A stretch of 64,000 nucleotides of DNA from SABY01 sp964593705 (GCA_964593705.1 CAZQIV010000013.1:14881-78880); one strand, 5' to 3'; counted from the stretch's first letter, positions 17,819-27,322 are shown. Notes: generated by a model not told the origin, from the sequence alone. Translations and numbers: made by a program.

Positions 17819-18634
17819 ATGGAAACCCGGAAAATACTTTTACCCATCGACCTTAGCGAAATTACCGCCACGGTAGTTGGCACAGCGATTAGCTTTGCCA
17901 AAAAAACCGGGATGGCGCTAACACTTTTACATGTAAAACACATCAAATCCCGCCCTGATGTTGAGCAACAACTCAAAACGATAAGTGATAAAGTTAATGG
18001 TAGGGAAAGTATTTCTTGTAACTATATTTTAATAAGCGGCAGTGTTTTTAACGAGATTGCCCGGGAAGCATCAAATCCTGAATATTCATTTGCCATTATC
18101 GGAACACATGGATTTAAAGGTTTTAGGGAGGTGATGTTTGGTGCGGATATATTAAGGCTGCTCAAAACAATGCCAGTTCCTGTTATCACAGTGCAAAAAG
18201 ATTACCTATTACCTGAGGCCGGAATTAATAAAATATTGATACCGGTAGCCTCCCATAATACATTTCATTTGATAGTTGAAGCCACTGTAAAATTTGCAAA
18301 TTGGTTTAATGCCGAAGTGCATCTATATTCTATCGAAAAACCAGATATGAAATGGACCCGGCAGCTCATCGACAATATTAAACTGGCTGAAACAACATTC
18401 GAAAAAGAAAGTGTGAAATGTATCAGGGTAAACGAAAAACTATATAGCTATTCAATTGGTTATGCAAAACAAACCCTGCAATATGCCAAAAACATTGATG
18501 CAGGCTTAATAGCTATCATGTCATCACCAGCCAAAGAGCACATTTATTTTGCTGATGGCGATAAAGAGCAATTGATTACAAACAAGTTTTTTATCCCGGT
18601 AATCAGCACCAGTAACTTAGTAATGCCTGAGTAA
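17819..18634 (+). CDS. tandem universal stress protein (UspA family)
   Basis: 271 residues. First Usp domain METRKILLPIDLSEITATVVGTAISFAKKTGMALTLLHV ... AIIGTHGFKGFREVMFGADILRLLKTMPVPVITV, with the ATP-loop remnant GTHGFKG-n-FG. Second, more diverged domain INKILIPVASHNTF ... AGLIAIMSSPAKEHIYF ... LITNKFFIPVIST. Start taken at the ATG 17819; the TTG two codons upstream is less likely. It follows tyrS after 45 bases and may be co-transcribed. A cytoplasmic stress or nucleotide-binding role, as known for the family. Confidence 0.88.
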   Translation: METRKILLPIDLSEITATVVGTAISFAKKTGMALTLLHVKHIKSRPDVEQQLKTISDKVNGRESISCNYILISGSVFNEIAREASNPEYSFAIIGTHGFKGFREVMFGADILRLLKTMPVPVITVQKDYLLPEAGINKILIPVASHNTFHLIVEATVKFANWFNAEVHLYSIEKPDMKWTRQLIDNIKLAETTFEKESVKCIRVNEKLYSYSIGYAKQTLQYAKNIDAGLIAIMSSPAKEHIYFADGDKEQLITNKFFIPVISTSNLVMPE

Positions 18635-18975
18635 TACATCCCCGTAGAATAGATTATTTTATAAACATGTTAATTAGAATAAATTATGTCGTAATGATCT
18701 GATTTACTTATTATTTTCTCCAAATAATCTAAATTTAATTGTAGCTAAGTTTAGTGGGATTTTGTGTTTTAGTGTTTTTCCCGTTAATCGGGACAGGCTG
18801 TGGCAAAGAATAAATGCCACTAAATCGAAGAGCATTAATAAAATCGCTGATAGCATTGGAAGTTTGTAAAATGAAACAAGCAAATTGTAAATCTTTTTAT
18901 TTTGCTTATTTGAAATGAGTACCTTTGAATGTGATTAACATAAAAACAAAAATTCATTTCAATTAGGAGCAAAGT
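18635..18975. other. intergenic region before the MORN gene
   Basis: 341 AT-rich bases. Holds a CCCGTTAATCGGGACAGGCTG motif near 18780, similar to the palindromic insert at 63723, and a TACCTTTG -7-like element at 18920-18927, 48 bases before the MORN start. No gene seen. Confidence 0.5.
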
Positions 18976-19656
18976 ATGAAACTTTACAAACCAGTCTTTC
19001 TGATCGTTACCCTCATTTTTATTTCATTTTTAATTAAAGCACAAAGCAATTGCAAGGTGCTGCTACCCGAAATCGACAGTGTTTACACCGGGAAATGCAA
19101 AAAAGGTCTTGCGCATGGCGAGGGTCTTGCCATTGGTAAAGACACCTACGAAGGGAAATTTAAAAAGGGCTGGCCTGATGGTTATGGCGTTTACACCTGG
19201 TCAACAGGAGAAGTTTACGAAGGCAATTTTAACGATGGGATTAAAGAAGGCGAAGGCATCTACAGGTTTTTTAATAATGGAAACGATTCTATTATCCAGG
19301 GTTTATGGAAAAACGATGTTTATACAGGCCCGAAACCCCGAAAACCAAAAGTGATTCAATCAGTAGCCATCGACAGACATAACTTCCGTAAAAACAGCGA
19401 TGCACAAAACAGGGTGCTTATTGATTTTTCGCAAAATGGCGGAAAAAATTCCAGTATCACTGATTTACTAATTACCGCCGACAGCGGGTACGAATATAAG
19501 CTGGGACAATCAAAAGGTTTTATTGAAGTAAATTTCCCGGTTACTTTTCTGGTAAAATACACCACCCCAAATAAATTACACACCCGCTTGGTTTATTGCA
19601 TCTTCGAATTTACAATTTTTGAACCCGGCGACTGGCGGGTGGAGTTGTTTAATTAG
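18976..19656 (+). CDS. secreted MORN-repeat protein
   Basis: 226 residues. Signal peptide MKLYKPVFLIVTLIFISFLIKAQ, then about three MORN repeats (YTGKCKKGLAHGEGLAI, YEGKFKKGWPDGYGVYTW, YEGNFNDGIKEGEGIYRF) at about 35-105. A C-terminal beta-rich domain of unknown type follows (about 130-226). AGGAG lies 9 bases before the ATG. MORN repeats in bacteria act as extended beta surfaces in envelope proteins; the exact role is unknown. Its stop codon is directly followed by a fragment of repeat family A. Confidence 0.8.
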   Translation: MKLYKPVFLIVTLIFISFLIKAQSNCKVLLPEIDSVYTGKCKKGLAHGEGLAIGKDTYEGKFKKGWPDGYGVYTWSTGEVYEGNFNDGIKEGEGIYRFFNNGNDSIIQGLWKNDVYTGPKPRKPKVIQSVAIDRHNFRKNSDAQNRVLIDFSQNGGKNSSITDLLITADSGYEYKLGQSKGFIEVNFPVTFLVKYTTPNKLHTRLVYCIFEFTIFEPGDWRVELFN

Positions 19657-19720
19657 TGCTTGTCCATAGAGTCGACTTTTTCGATTAGAGGCTATAAAGT
19701 TTCCCGCAGATTTCGCGGTA
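19656..19720. repeat. family A repeat, partial copy 3
   Basis: GTGCTTGTCCATAGAGTCGA (19656) then TTTCCCGCAGATTTCGCGG (19699-19717). Only the left arm of the palindrome remains. Confidence 0.6.
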
Positions 19721-19780
19721 ATTATGATTTCTCGATTTTTCTTCACTCGCCGATACTCACCTGTCATTCGCCGATTTCTG

Positions 19781-19813
19781 TTTGAAATAAACATATTAGT
19801 AATCCTATTTTTG
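19781..19813 (+). promoter_or_regulatory. promoter of the LiaF-like gene
   Basis: TTTG (19781-19784), 21 bases, TATTTTTG (19806-19813): both elements and the spacing match the Bacteroidota primary sigma consensus. 41 bases before the start codon. Confidence 0.6.
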
Positions 19814-19854
19814 CCGAAATAAATAATTTTTGTAAACCACTAAAACTTACAATT

Positions 19855-20580
19855 ATGTTAACAGAAAACAGATCGAGAACATTAATTTTTGCGGTGATCA
19901 TCATCACTGCCGGTGCAATATTACTCTTACGAAGTATTGGGATTTTACCCTGGGAAATTAGCAATGTGTTAATTTCATGGCAAATGCTCCTTATCGTTAT
20001 TGGGGTTTTTAATATCTTTTCGGCTCAACACAAGGTAAGCGGATACATCTTACTTGGTGTAGGCGGGTTTTTTATGCTGGATAAGTTCTATTACTGGGAC
20101 ATAAGTTTTTGGCAGGTGTTTTGGCCTCTTATACTTATAGGTATTGGGATTGCCGTTTTGGTAAATCATCAAAAGAACCAGGGACACGGATACCGGTTTA
20201 ACCATGTGGGCTCTAAATACTCAGGCGATGATGACGGCGATTACATTGATGAAGTAACGATTTTTAGCGGAACTGAAAAAACCATCACCAGTCAGAATTT
20301 CAGGGGCGGGAAAATAACCAGCATCTTTGGTGGTTCCGAAATTAATCTTACCCAGGCCAACCTTTCCGATGAAAAAAATGATATTGAAGTCGTGTCGATA
20401 TTCGGTGGTTCTACCTTAATTGTTCCTCCCGACTGGGATGTAAAAGTGAATGTAACCGCTGTATTTGGTGGCTTTTCCGACAAACGGTATAAAAGAACTG
20501 GTGTTGACAAAGACCCGCAAAAATTACTGCACGTTCAGGGTGTTGTAATTTTCGGAGGTGGCGAAATAAAAAGCTATTAA
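19855..20580 (+). CDS. LiaF-like membrane protein
   Basis: 241 residues. Four predicted TM segments in the first 105 residues (RTLIFAVIIITAGAILLL, VLISWQMLLIVIGVFNIF, GYILLGVGGFFML, FWQVFWPLILIGIGIAVLV) resemble the LiaF/DUF5668 TM domain. A C-terminal beta domain contains repeated IFGG turns (TSIFGGSEINL, VSIFGGSTLIVP, TAVFGGFSDKR, VVIFGGGEI), as in LiaF C-terminal domains. In Firmicutes LiaF inhibits a cell-envelope sensor kinase; here it sits upstream of a LytS/LytTR pair, so a sensor-modulating role is plausible but inferred. Confidence 0.82.
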   Translation: MLTENRSRTLIFAVIIITAGAILLLRSIGILPWEISNVLISWQMLLIVIGVFNIFSAQHKVSGYILLGVGGFFMLDKFYYWDISFWQVFWPLILIGIGIAVLVNHQKNQGHGYRFNHVGSKYSGDDDGDYIDEVTIFSGTEKTITSQNFRGGKITSIFGGSEINLTQANLSDEKNDIEVVSIFGGSTLIVPPDWDVKVNVTAVFGGFSDKRYKRTGVDKDPQKLLHVQGVVIFGGGEIKSY

Positions 20581-20903
20581 GCTACCAATGACAACTTTTT
20601 TTAAAACACTGAAAAAACAATCATTCAACAGACCTCTCAGTCGCAAGTTCCTTCGAGGTGACAGGGCTTTGGTGGGTTTGTTGGGGTGGATGAAAGTGGG
20701 CGCTTCGCGCCCACTTTCATCCACCCCACCCTATGCCTTAGCCTTGTCTTTTCGATCCGCCGACTGGCGGAGAGAAATCTATTTTTTAATAATGATCTTG
20801 ATAGTGTCCACAAAAAAGTTACAGAATCAAAAATTTAACCGTTCATTTCAAACACGCAAAATTATCGAACATTCTTTATCGTTTATTTAAATTAATTTAG
20901 ATT
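20581..20903. other. intergenic region occupied by repeat family B
   Basis: The 323 bases between the LiaF-like and kinase genes are mostly repeat family B copy 2; the last 110 bases are AT-rich leader of the kinase gene. No gene. Confidence 0.6.
20632..20790. repeat. palindromic dispersed repeat, family B, copy 2
   Basis: Perfect 20-bp inverted repeat 20683-20702 / 20708-20727 (GGGGTGGATGAAAGTGGGCG), loop CTTCG. Flanked by CTCAGTCGCAAGTTCC, GACAGGGCTTTGG and, at the right, CCGCCGACTGGCGG with GAGAAATCTATT. Confidence 0.85.
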
Positions 20904-21974
20904 ATGCTTAACCCAATCGTTTCAAATAAAAAACACTTTTTTATATATGTCCTTTCGATGGGGTTTATTATGATTGCTCATTTTATTATCCTATATTTCC
21001 CTTTTGATTTCCCGCTAAAAATTGCTGTTGCCGATGCCGGAATCTATACTGTAATGATTTTTCTGTTGGGAATTGGCATTTGGTATATTGTACAGTACTT
21101 ATCAATAAGTGAGCAAAAGTATCACCTCATTCTTGCCGACCACCTGGTTACAGGCGGAATTCTTGTTTTAATCTGGTTGTTTAGCGGATATTATTCTCTT
21201 TCATTGCTATTTAAAGATGAAACCCGCTACATCAACTTCCTTAACGATTCGCTGCCCTGGCGCTTTGTGTATTTAATCATGGTTTATGCGCTGCTTGTTA
21301 TGATTTATTACCTCATTAATTATTACAGGCAATACCATGAAAAGGTTTTGCAAGAATCTGAACTCAAGCAAACCATTCAGCAGTCGGAACTTAACATGCT
21401 GAAATCGCAGATCAACCCACATTTCTTGTTCAACAGTTTAAATTCTATCCACTCACTCATAATGTCCGACTCAGAAAAAGCAGGTGAAATGCTCATGGAA
21501 CTTTCTGAATTTCTCCGCTATACAGTTCGGAAAAATCATGATGAACAAGTGAGCCTAAAAAGTGAATTGGAAAATATCGAAAAATATCTGGATATCGAAA
21601 AGATACGCTTTGGAAACCGACTAATGGTGGAAGAGGATATTGATGAAATATGTTTGGATTGCAAAATTCCAAATATGATTTTGCAGCCGATATACGAAAA
21701 CGCCATTAAACATGGAGTAAACGAAAGTACCGATACGGTAACCATAGCTACAAGATGTATTGAATATCATGGCGATTTAAGAATAAGCATCGGGAATAAC
21801 TATTCGCCCGGGAATCTGTCGAAACGCGGACAAGGTCTGGGCCTGGAGAATATTAAAAAACGATTGAAGTTGCACTTTAAACGTTCGGATCTGCTTTCGA
21901 TCGAAAAAAGCAGCTTTTATTTTACCGTCCACATTATAATACCAAAAGTTGAACAGGATAAAACCACGAAATAA
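20904..21974 (+). CDS. LytS/YehU-type sensor histidine kinase
   Basis: 356 residues. Four hydrophobic segments in the first 140 residues, a short coiled coil (YYRQYHEKVLQESELKQTIQQ), then the His_kinase signature LKSQINPHFLFNSLNSIHSL, with the phospho-accepting His in NPHF. An HATPase lid follows, with LQPIYENAIKHGVN (N box) and GQGLGLENIKKRLKLHF (G box). Autophosphorylates and passes phosphate to the LytTR regulator two bases downstream. The signal is unknown; the membrane domain has no extracellular sensor loop of note. Confidence 0.93.
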   Translation: MLNPIVSNKKHFFIYVLSMGFIMIAHFIILYFPFDFPLKIAVADAGIYTVMIFLLGIGIWYIVQYLSISEQKYHLILADHLVTGGILVLIWLFSGYYSLSLLFKDETRYINFLNDSLPWRFVYLIMVYALLVMIYYLINYYRQYHEKVLQESELKQTIQQSELNMLKSQINPHFLFNSLNSIHSLIMSDSEKAGEMLMELSEFLRYTVRKNHDEQVSLKSELENIEKYLDIEKIRFGNRLMVEEDIDEICLDCKIPNMILQPIYENAIKHGVNESTDTVTIATRCIEYHGDLRISIGNNYSPGNLSKRGQGLGLENIKKRLKLHFKRSDLLSIEKSSFYFTVHIIIPKVEQDKTTK

Positions 21975-21976
21975 AC

Positions 21977-22735
21977 ATGGAAAAATCTACCATTAAAGCC
22001 ATCATTATCGATGATGAAGAGTTGGCCCGTAAGGTAATTATCAGGTACCTGGAAAAGCATCCCGAAATTGAAATCGTTGGGGAATGCGAAAATGGTTTTA
22101 CGGGCTTAAAAGCCATAAATGAAACAAAGCCCGATCTTGTGTTTCTCGACATCCAGATGCCAAAAATCAATGGCTTTGAATTGCTGGAAGTGCTGGACGA
22201 AAAACCCCTGATAATTTTTTCGACTGCCCATGATGAGTTTGCCTTGAAAGCCTTTGAGCACAGCGCCCTCGATTACCTGCTGAAACCCTATAGCCAAAAA
22301 CGATTTTCGGAGGCTGTGGCCAGGGCCGTGGAAAGAATTAATACGGGGCAATCGCAATCATCGGCTTATGAAAAGTTAAATATAGAAAATGAAAACCGTG
22401 ATGATTACCTCCCTCGAATTGTGGTTAAGGATGGCAGCGAGGTGCATGTAATCCCAAGCGATGATATTGTAAATATTGAGGCCGCCGATGATTATGTGGA
22501 AATCCACACGAAAAACGAAAAATATTTAAAGCAAAAACCACTTTCTTTTTTCGAAGCACACCTCCACCCCGATCAATTCATACGGGTACACCGCTCGGCT
22601 ATTGTGGCTATATCAGAAATTTCAAAACTCGAACCCTATTCAAAAGATAGTTTTGTGCTGATATTAAAAAACGGAAAGGAAATAAATGTGAGTAAATCGG
22701 GGATGAAATTGCTGAGAGAAAAACTTAATTTTTAG
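21977..22735 (+). CDS. LytTR-family response regulator
   Basis: 252 residues. Receiver domain with acidic pair IIIDDEELARK, phospho-acceptor Asp in LVFLDIQMPKINGFELL, the conserved Thr/Ser in IIFSTAHDEF and Lys in LLKPYSQKRF. A C-terminal LytTR DNA-binding domain follows (VVKDGSEVHVIPSDDIVNIEAADDYVEIHT ... FIRVHRSAIVAI). Starts two bases after the kinase stop, so translationally coupled. Its TAG stop overlaps the TAA of the convergent restriction gene (22732-22735). Confidence 0.94.
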   Translation: MEKSTIKAIIIDDEELARKVIIRYLEKHPEIEIVGECENGFTGLKAINETKPDLVFLDIQMPKINGFELLEVLDEKPLIIFSTAHDEFALKAFEHSALDYLLKPYSQKRFSEAVARAVERINTGQSQSSAYEKLNIENENRDDYLPRIVVKDGSEVHVIPSDDIVNIEAADDYVEIHTKNEKYLKQKPLSFFEAHLHPDQFIRVHRSAIVAISEISKLEPYSKDSFVLILKNGKEINVSKSGMKLLREKLNF

Positions 22736-25700
22736 TCTTTCGCGCTAAGATATTTATTTAACACCAATGTTTTATCTTCCTCAACGCTTGAAACCGACAA
22801 CTTCAATTCGTGAATTTCATCTTCAATACTACTCATTTCACCAGCAAACGCAAGCTGGGTTTCGATATCCGGAAGTGGAATAGTAATATTCTGAAAAGTG
22901 GTTTTGGTGATGGCATCGAAAACCGTGCCTGTTGCATTTTCGGTGAATTGTTGTATTTCATGCCTCAGCGAAAAATAGAGAAAATCGTTGCTTAAACCTT
23001 CTTTTGATCGTAATCCGTAGCAAGATTGATTAAAGGTCATGGGAATAGCCAGTTGCGCCAAAGCACCAACAGTTCCGCGTGCCGAAATTATTAAATCGCC
23101 CGGGGCTAAGAATTTTGTGCTGCTGTTTTCAAACCCTTCCTTTGTAATCTTTTTTTCTGTTTCCCTAACCCATCTTTCATCATTATTAAAGTCAACCACC
23201 GAGAGCCAGGGAATATCTCCATTCCAATAACTTTTGATTTTTGTACTTGGGGTTCCACCACCAATAATTTCAACCACAGATGAAAGCGATATCCTTTTCC
23301 ATGCCTGTTGCTTTTGCTGATAATTTTGTTTCAGGCTATTTATACGAGTTAAAATTTCTTGTTTTGTTTCCTTTTCTTTTTGATCGATACGGTCAATTTC
23401 CGAAACGATTTGTTGCTGAACTTTGAGCGGTGGAACAGGTATTCTTATTTGTCCTAAATCTTTTGAATAAACATGTGGTTGAGCCTGTCCTCTCTGCAAA
23501 CTAAAAAGTTTTTCCTGAGCTGATTTTAAAATTATGTAAATTAACTTGGTTGATATTTTCGTTTCATCTTTACTTTTAATAGTAGTGCAATCGGACGCGA
23601 ATATTTTACTACTCCAATAATTTATAAATCCGGCATAAGCCCCTGATGCGCTGATAGTGATAATGTTACCCTGCCGATTATGAACATTATGATAGTAGGC
23701 GGACTCTTTGCCACCAGCAACTACAGGAATATTTCCAGTACTTGTATTTATTTTTGTAATGCTTGTCCCTTTTTGTAAGTCAGCAATATTCAACATTGAT
23801 TCATTGAATGGAGAATCAAACAGTAGCCCTGTTGGGGTCTTGCTTTTATAACTTGGATTTATTCGTTTATCAAAATCAACCTTGTCGAAACTGATACAAT
23901 CGGAAAGTGTTACATAAAATAAATTTTCGCTTAATTCAGCACGAACCCCAGGCATTTCATCATTAAAAGCTTTATAAACGTAATTATTAACTTTCAAAGG
24001 ATTGAATTTGTTTTTAACATCGAACAAACTGGTGTCGCCATTAAATTCCATGCCTTTGTATCCGCGCCTGTTGCTGAATTTGTAGCCCAAAAACTCCTTT
24101 TGCTCAGCATTTGATTTCCCGGTTTTTACCACAAGGGTTTGTTGGGGTACAAAGCTTTTTTGGTAGTGCTTTATTTTGGTAATAACCGTATTGCCATGTT
24201 TATCATGACTTTCAATTTCTTCTGTCCGAAAAACATTTTCATTATAAATTACTTCACGATGGGTTAACAGGAAATAGTTAAACTTTTCAACTTCATCTCT
24301 TAGCACGGCATCAATAAAGCGCTCCTCGCGCAAGCGTTGGTTCATGGCTTTTATTTTTGCTACAATTTCTTTTTTAATTGCAATTTCATTTTCATCGGTA
24401 AGCGCTTCCAATTCTCTCAGTTGGTTTTTGTAGTCTTTGTCGAGTTTTGCATGATATTCTTTTGTGCTTGTTAATTTTTCATACCACTGAAAGTAATTTT
24501 TGTAAAATGCTGACTCTAAAAAATTTTCAGTAATACTTCGCTTTGTAAATTGAACATAATCATCAAAATCGAGATTTAAGATTTCGACATAACTGCGATA
24601 AAAATTTCGGCTATCGAAGAAATCGTTTCGGCGTTCAAAATCGACTCCCAAAATATAATCCTCTGCAATATATTCACAATTTAACACAAAATCAGGGTGG
24701 CGTTTTTTCAGGAACAAAGTAACAGTATTGGTTCCTGTTGCGCTAAAGGTTTCGCTGCCAAATTCAACAATAGATTTTATTTCAAAATGTTTCAGAATAA
24801 TTTCGCGGGCTTTGGTGTAAATACCTGTGTTGCTAAGTATGGAACTGGGTAAAATGATCCCTGCCATCCCACCTGACCTAAGCAGTTGTTTCATCCTCTC
24901 GATAAACAGAACTTCAATATCATCTGATTCATTACTGATAAAATTGTTGTTCAGAAGGTCGTACTGTGGGAGTTTATTTTCGTTGAGGTGTTGCTTAAAA
25001 TATTTAACGGTATATGGTGGGTTGGCTACCAACACATCGTAGGTACCATCGGGCAAAAGATCCTCATGTTTTTCAAGCCCATCGCCAAATATTACCCTGG
25101 CTTCACCATCTCCATGCATAAAACAGGCTACTTTGCTTGTGCGTGCAAGCCTGTAGTCTTTTTCGATACCAAACACACACTCGCCTGCCCAGAGCGTGTT
25201 ATTGCGCCAGTTGGCCAGTTGGGGATAATTATGTTCGTATTCGGAGGGAATATCCTGGATAACTGAAGTAACCTGCTCAATGGCTTCGGTTAAAAAATGC
25301 CCACTGCCACAAGCAAAATCAACAATGTTAGGCAAAAAACTCAGCTCCTCATTTTCTAACTTATTGTAAACAATTTTTTTAATAGGGATTGATGATAAAA
25401 TAAAATAGGTGATGGGTGTTGGTGTAAAAAACTGCCCTTCCGACTGTTTGTATCCGCTTTCTAAAAGCAGTTCAAAAAAGTCGCCCAGGAACTGTGATTT
25501 TTGATTATATCTAAAACGAAATGGCTGAAAGAGCCTGATAATTTCTTCGAGTACTTTAATGTTTTGCCTGAATAGGGGTTGGTTATAGACTTCCTTAAAT
25601 GCAAATTCATTGTTTTTATAATATTTAAGGTCAGTATAAATTTTTAAAAGATTGTTTTTGGCAGCTTGTCGCGGAAAATTTCTTATCTCATTCTCAATCT

Positions 25701-26718
25701 CTTCCAGCGTATGGTCAACAACTTTTTCTTTTAAAAATTTATCCATAGCCCTGGCGTATAGCTTTTGCAATTTATCAATCAATTGTTCCTGTGTTTCTCC
25801 ACCCTCCAGTATTTGAAATTCCAGGATATCGCCTTCCTGTTTTTCTTCATCAGTAAGTTTTGAAAGGATAAGCGAAATCATCCTGTTAAAGGCATTGGAG
25901 CGATCAGATATATTGTTGTGCCTCAATATTTCTTCAAACTGATTAAAGACCCCGCTTTTTCCTTCAATATGCTCTCTTTCGAAATTTTTAAGGTCAGCTT
26001 TTTTCAATGGAGTATATCCAGGCAGATAGACAGGAATAGAGTTTTCGAAAATACCTGAGGTCAGGTAATTTTTTTCGTTCCCGGTTTTATAACTCCACAC
26101 GCTGAGCATTTCATCAATAGTCCCGGCTTTTGCGTAACTAATAATTTTTTCAGGATATTTATCCTGCTCAAGCTGATCGGTATTACTATCTTCAACCCTT
26201 AAAATAGCTTGTTGCCGTTCAATCCGATTGCCAAAAAAAATGGATGCATACAAGCAAAGAAACCTGGTGTTTTTGTCTTGCTGGAAGTAGGAAAAAAGCT
26301 GCCCTCCATTTTCTTGCATTCTGGTTTTCTCTTTTTCAAACTCTTTCCCATAAGTCTTACACTCGATCAAAATGAGTGTTTTGCCATCTAATCCTGTTAT
26401 AGTAATATCGGCTTTACCACTTTTGCCGGTGCGGCCAAGCTTCCATTTTTTTTCAAGTGTAATATCTTTGGGGTTATAGCCTTTACTTAAAAGTTGATCA
26501 ACACACTCTAAAACAACAAGATTTTCAGCGTTTTGAAAGTTCGATGTTGTTTCATCTCCCTTTTTTATCACACTCCCATAGTCGAAAAATTCCTGATCCA
26601 AACGAACATTTAGCGTGTAATTAACATCTGGATATTCCTTAAAGTATTTATCCTTGTTATCTTTTTCGGGCTGGAAACCCAAAAGTTCGATGGTATCTTT
26701 AATTGTAATTTTTTTCAT
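22732..26718 (-). CDS. single-chain restriction-modification-specificity enzyme (type IIB/IIG, AloI-like R-M-S-S)
   Basis: 1328 residues with all three activities fused. The N-terminal nuclease of PD-(D/E)xK type: Asp104 in GKADITI, then Glu119-Cys-Lys121 in LILIECK. A helical linker follows, then an N6-adenine methylase (EGQFFTPTPI; motif I VDFACGSGHFLTEA near 466; motif IV LVANPPY near 562). Two specificity modules end the chain. The first is about 950-1110 (DLQKGTSITKINTSTG ... LGQIRIPVPPLKVQQQIVSEID); the second, about 1150-1315, is SSVVEIIGGGTPSTKIKSYW ... FQNITIPLPDIETQLAF. Each has the HsdS TRD plus helix pattern, so a bipartite target is expected. No helicase, so no ATP-driven translocation. 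Overlaps its XRE partner by 4 bases (ATGA). Confidence 0.9.
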   Translation of the reverse strand: MKKITIKDTIELLGFQPEKDNKDKYFKEYPDVNYTLNVRLDQEFFDYGSVIKKGDETTSNFQNAENLVVLECVDQLLSKGYNPKDITLEKKWKLGRTGKSGKADITITGLDGKTLILIECKTYGKEFEKEKTRMQENGGQLFSYFQQDKNTRFLCLYASIFFGNRIERQQAILRVEDSNTDQLEQDKYPEKIISYAKAGTIDEMLSVWSYKTGNEKNYLTSGIFENSIPVYLPGYTPLKKADLKNFEREHIEGKSGVFNQFEEILRHNNISDRSNAFNRMISLILSKLTDEEKQEGDILEFQILEGGETQEQLIDKLQKLYARAMDKFLKEKVVDHTLEEIENEIRNFPRQAAKNNLLKIYTDLKYYKNNEFAFKEVYNQPLFRQNIKVLEEIIRLFQPFRFRYNQKSQFLGDFFELLLESGYKQSEGQFFTPTPITYFILSSIPIKKIVYNKLENEELSFLPNIVDFACGSGHFLTEAIEQVTSVIQDIPSEYEHNYPQLANWRNNTLWAGECVFGIEKDYRLARTSKVACFMHGDGEARVIFGDGLEKHEDLLPDGTYDVLVANPPYTVKYFKQHLNENKLPQYDLLNNNFISNESDDIEVLFIERMKQLLRSGGMAGIILPSSILSNTGIYTKAREIILKHFEIKSIVEFGSETFSATGTNTVTLFLKKRHPDFVLNCEYIAEDYILGVDFERRNDFFDSRNFYRSYVEILNLDFDDYVQFTKRSITENFLESAFYKNYFQWYEKLTSTKEYHAKLDKDYKNQLRELEALTDENEIAIKKEIVAKIKAMNQRLREERFIDAVLRDEVEKFNYFLLTHREVIYNENVFRTEEIESHDKHGNTVITKIKHYQKSFVPQQTLVVKTGKSNAEQKEFLGYKFSNRRGYKGMEFNGDTSLFDVKNKFNPLKVNNYVYKAFNDEMPGVRAELSENLFYVTLSDCISFDKVDFDKRINPSYKSKTPTGLLFDSPFNESMLNIADLQKGTSITKINTSTGNIPVVAGGKESAYYHNVHNRQGNIITISASGAYAGFINYWSSKIFASDCTTIKSKDETKISTKLIYIILKSAQEKLFSLQRGQAQPHVYSKDLGQIRIPVPPLKVQQQIVSEIDRIDQKEKETKQEILTRINSLKQNYQQKQQAWKRISLSSVVEIIGGGTPSTKIKSYWNGDIPWLSVVDFNNDERWVRETEKKITKEGFENSSTKFLAPGDLIISARGTVGALAQLAIPMTFNQSCYGLRSKEGLSNDFLYFSLRHEIQQFTENATGTVFDAITKTTFQNITIPLPDIETQLAFAGEMSSIEDEIHELKLSVSSVEEDKTLVLNKYLSAKD

Positions 26719-27014
26719 TGTTGTTGTTTTAAATATTCAATTTTAGCTTCGGCAATCCTTAATGCTTCTATTGCATTATCTTCGTCCTGAAGGGTATAAA
26801 CCAGTTTATCACTCAACCAGGCAGTTAATAAACCAGCCTTATCCAAATTAAAAAAACCTGCAAGTTTTTCAACCATTTCTTTGCTGGGATTTCGCGTGCC
26901 CTTCTCGAATTTACTTATTAAAGCCTGATCCGTATCCATGGCTGCTGCAACCTGCCTGATGAATAAATTTCTTTTTTCTCGTTCGGCCCGAATTATATCA
27001 CCAAAAGATTTCAT
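26715..27014 (-). CDS. XRE-family regulator of the R-M gene (controller-like)
   Basis: 99 residues from MKSFGDIIRAEREKRNLFIRQ; the ATG eight codons upstream is less likely. Xre helix-turn-helix FIRQVAAAMDTDQALISKFEKGTRNPSKE (about 17-50), then a helical tail rich in Ala/Glu/Gln. Its stop overlaps the start of the restriction enzyme gene, so both are made from one mRNA. Small HTH proteins in this position usually time restriction expression, as R-M controller proteins do. A dyad at 27031-27047 is a possible self-operator. Confidence 0.85.
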   Translation of the reverse strand: MKSFGDIIRAEREKRNLFIRQVAAAMDTDQALISKFEKGTRNPSKEMVEKLAGFFNLDKAGLLTAWLSDKLVYTLQDEDNAIEALRIAEAKIEYLKQQQ

Positions 27015-27030
27015 AATAATCAAATTAATA

Positions 27031-27047
27031 ATTGACAAATTTAGTCA
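27031..27047. promoter_or_regulatory. dyad upstream of the XRE/R-M operon
   Basis: TTGACAAATTTAGTCAA: perfect 5-bp arms TTGAC/GTCAA around a 7-base centre, 17 bases before the XRE start. Candidate controller binding site. Confidence 0.4.
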
Positions 27048-27289
27048 AAATATAATATGTCATGTCGAATTATTGTGTTTTTTTAAAAATAATTTCCTGT
27101 TAGAAGTAATAAATAATTGGTTCTTTTCATTCCAATTTTGTAGAATCCAATTTTCAATTTATCCCTGTAAAAGAACCGGGTTTATAAAAATCAGTGAAAT
27201 ATACAGCATCCAATGTACAGTAAAATAGACCTTTCAGCTTTTTGCCACTTTTTGAAACGCCTAACATAACCCTTTGAACCCCCTATAAA

Positions 27290-27322
27290 TTTGCATCTGG
27301 GCTACCTTCCGGTATAGCTTTG
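27290..27322 (+). promoter_or_regulatory. promoter of the 51-aa gene and giant surface protein
   Basis: TTTG (27290-27293), 21 bases, TAGCTTTG (27315-27322): exact Bacteroidota consensus elements and spacing, 20 bases before the ATG at 27343. Confidence 0.65.
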
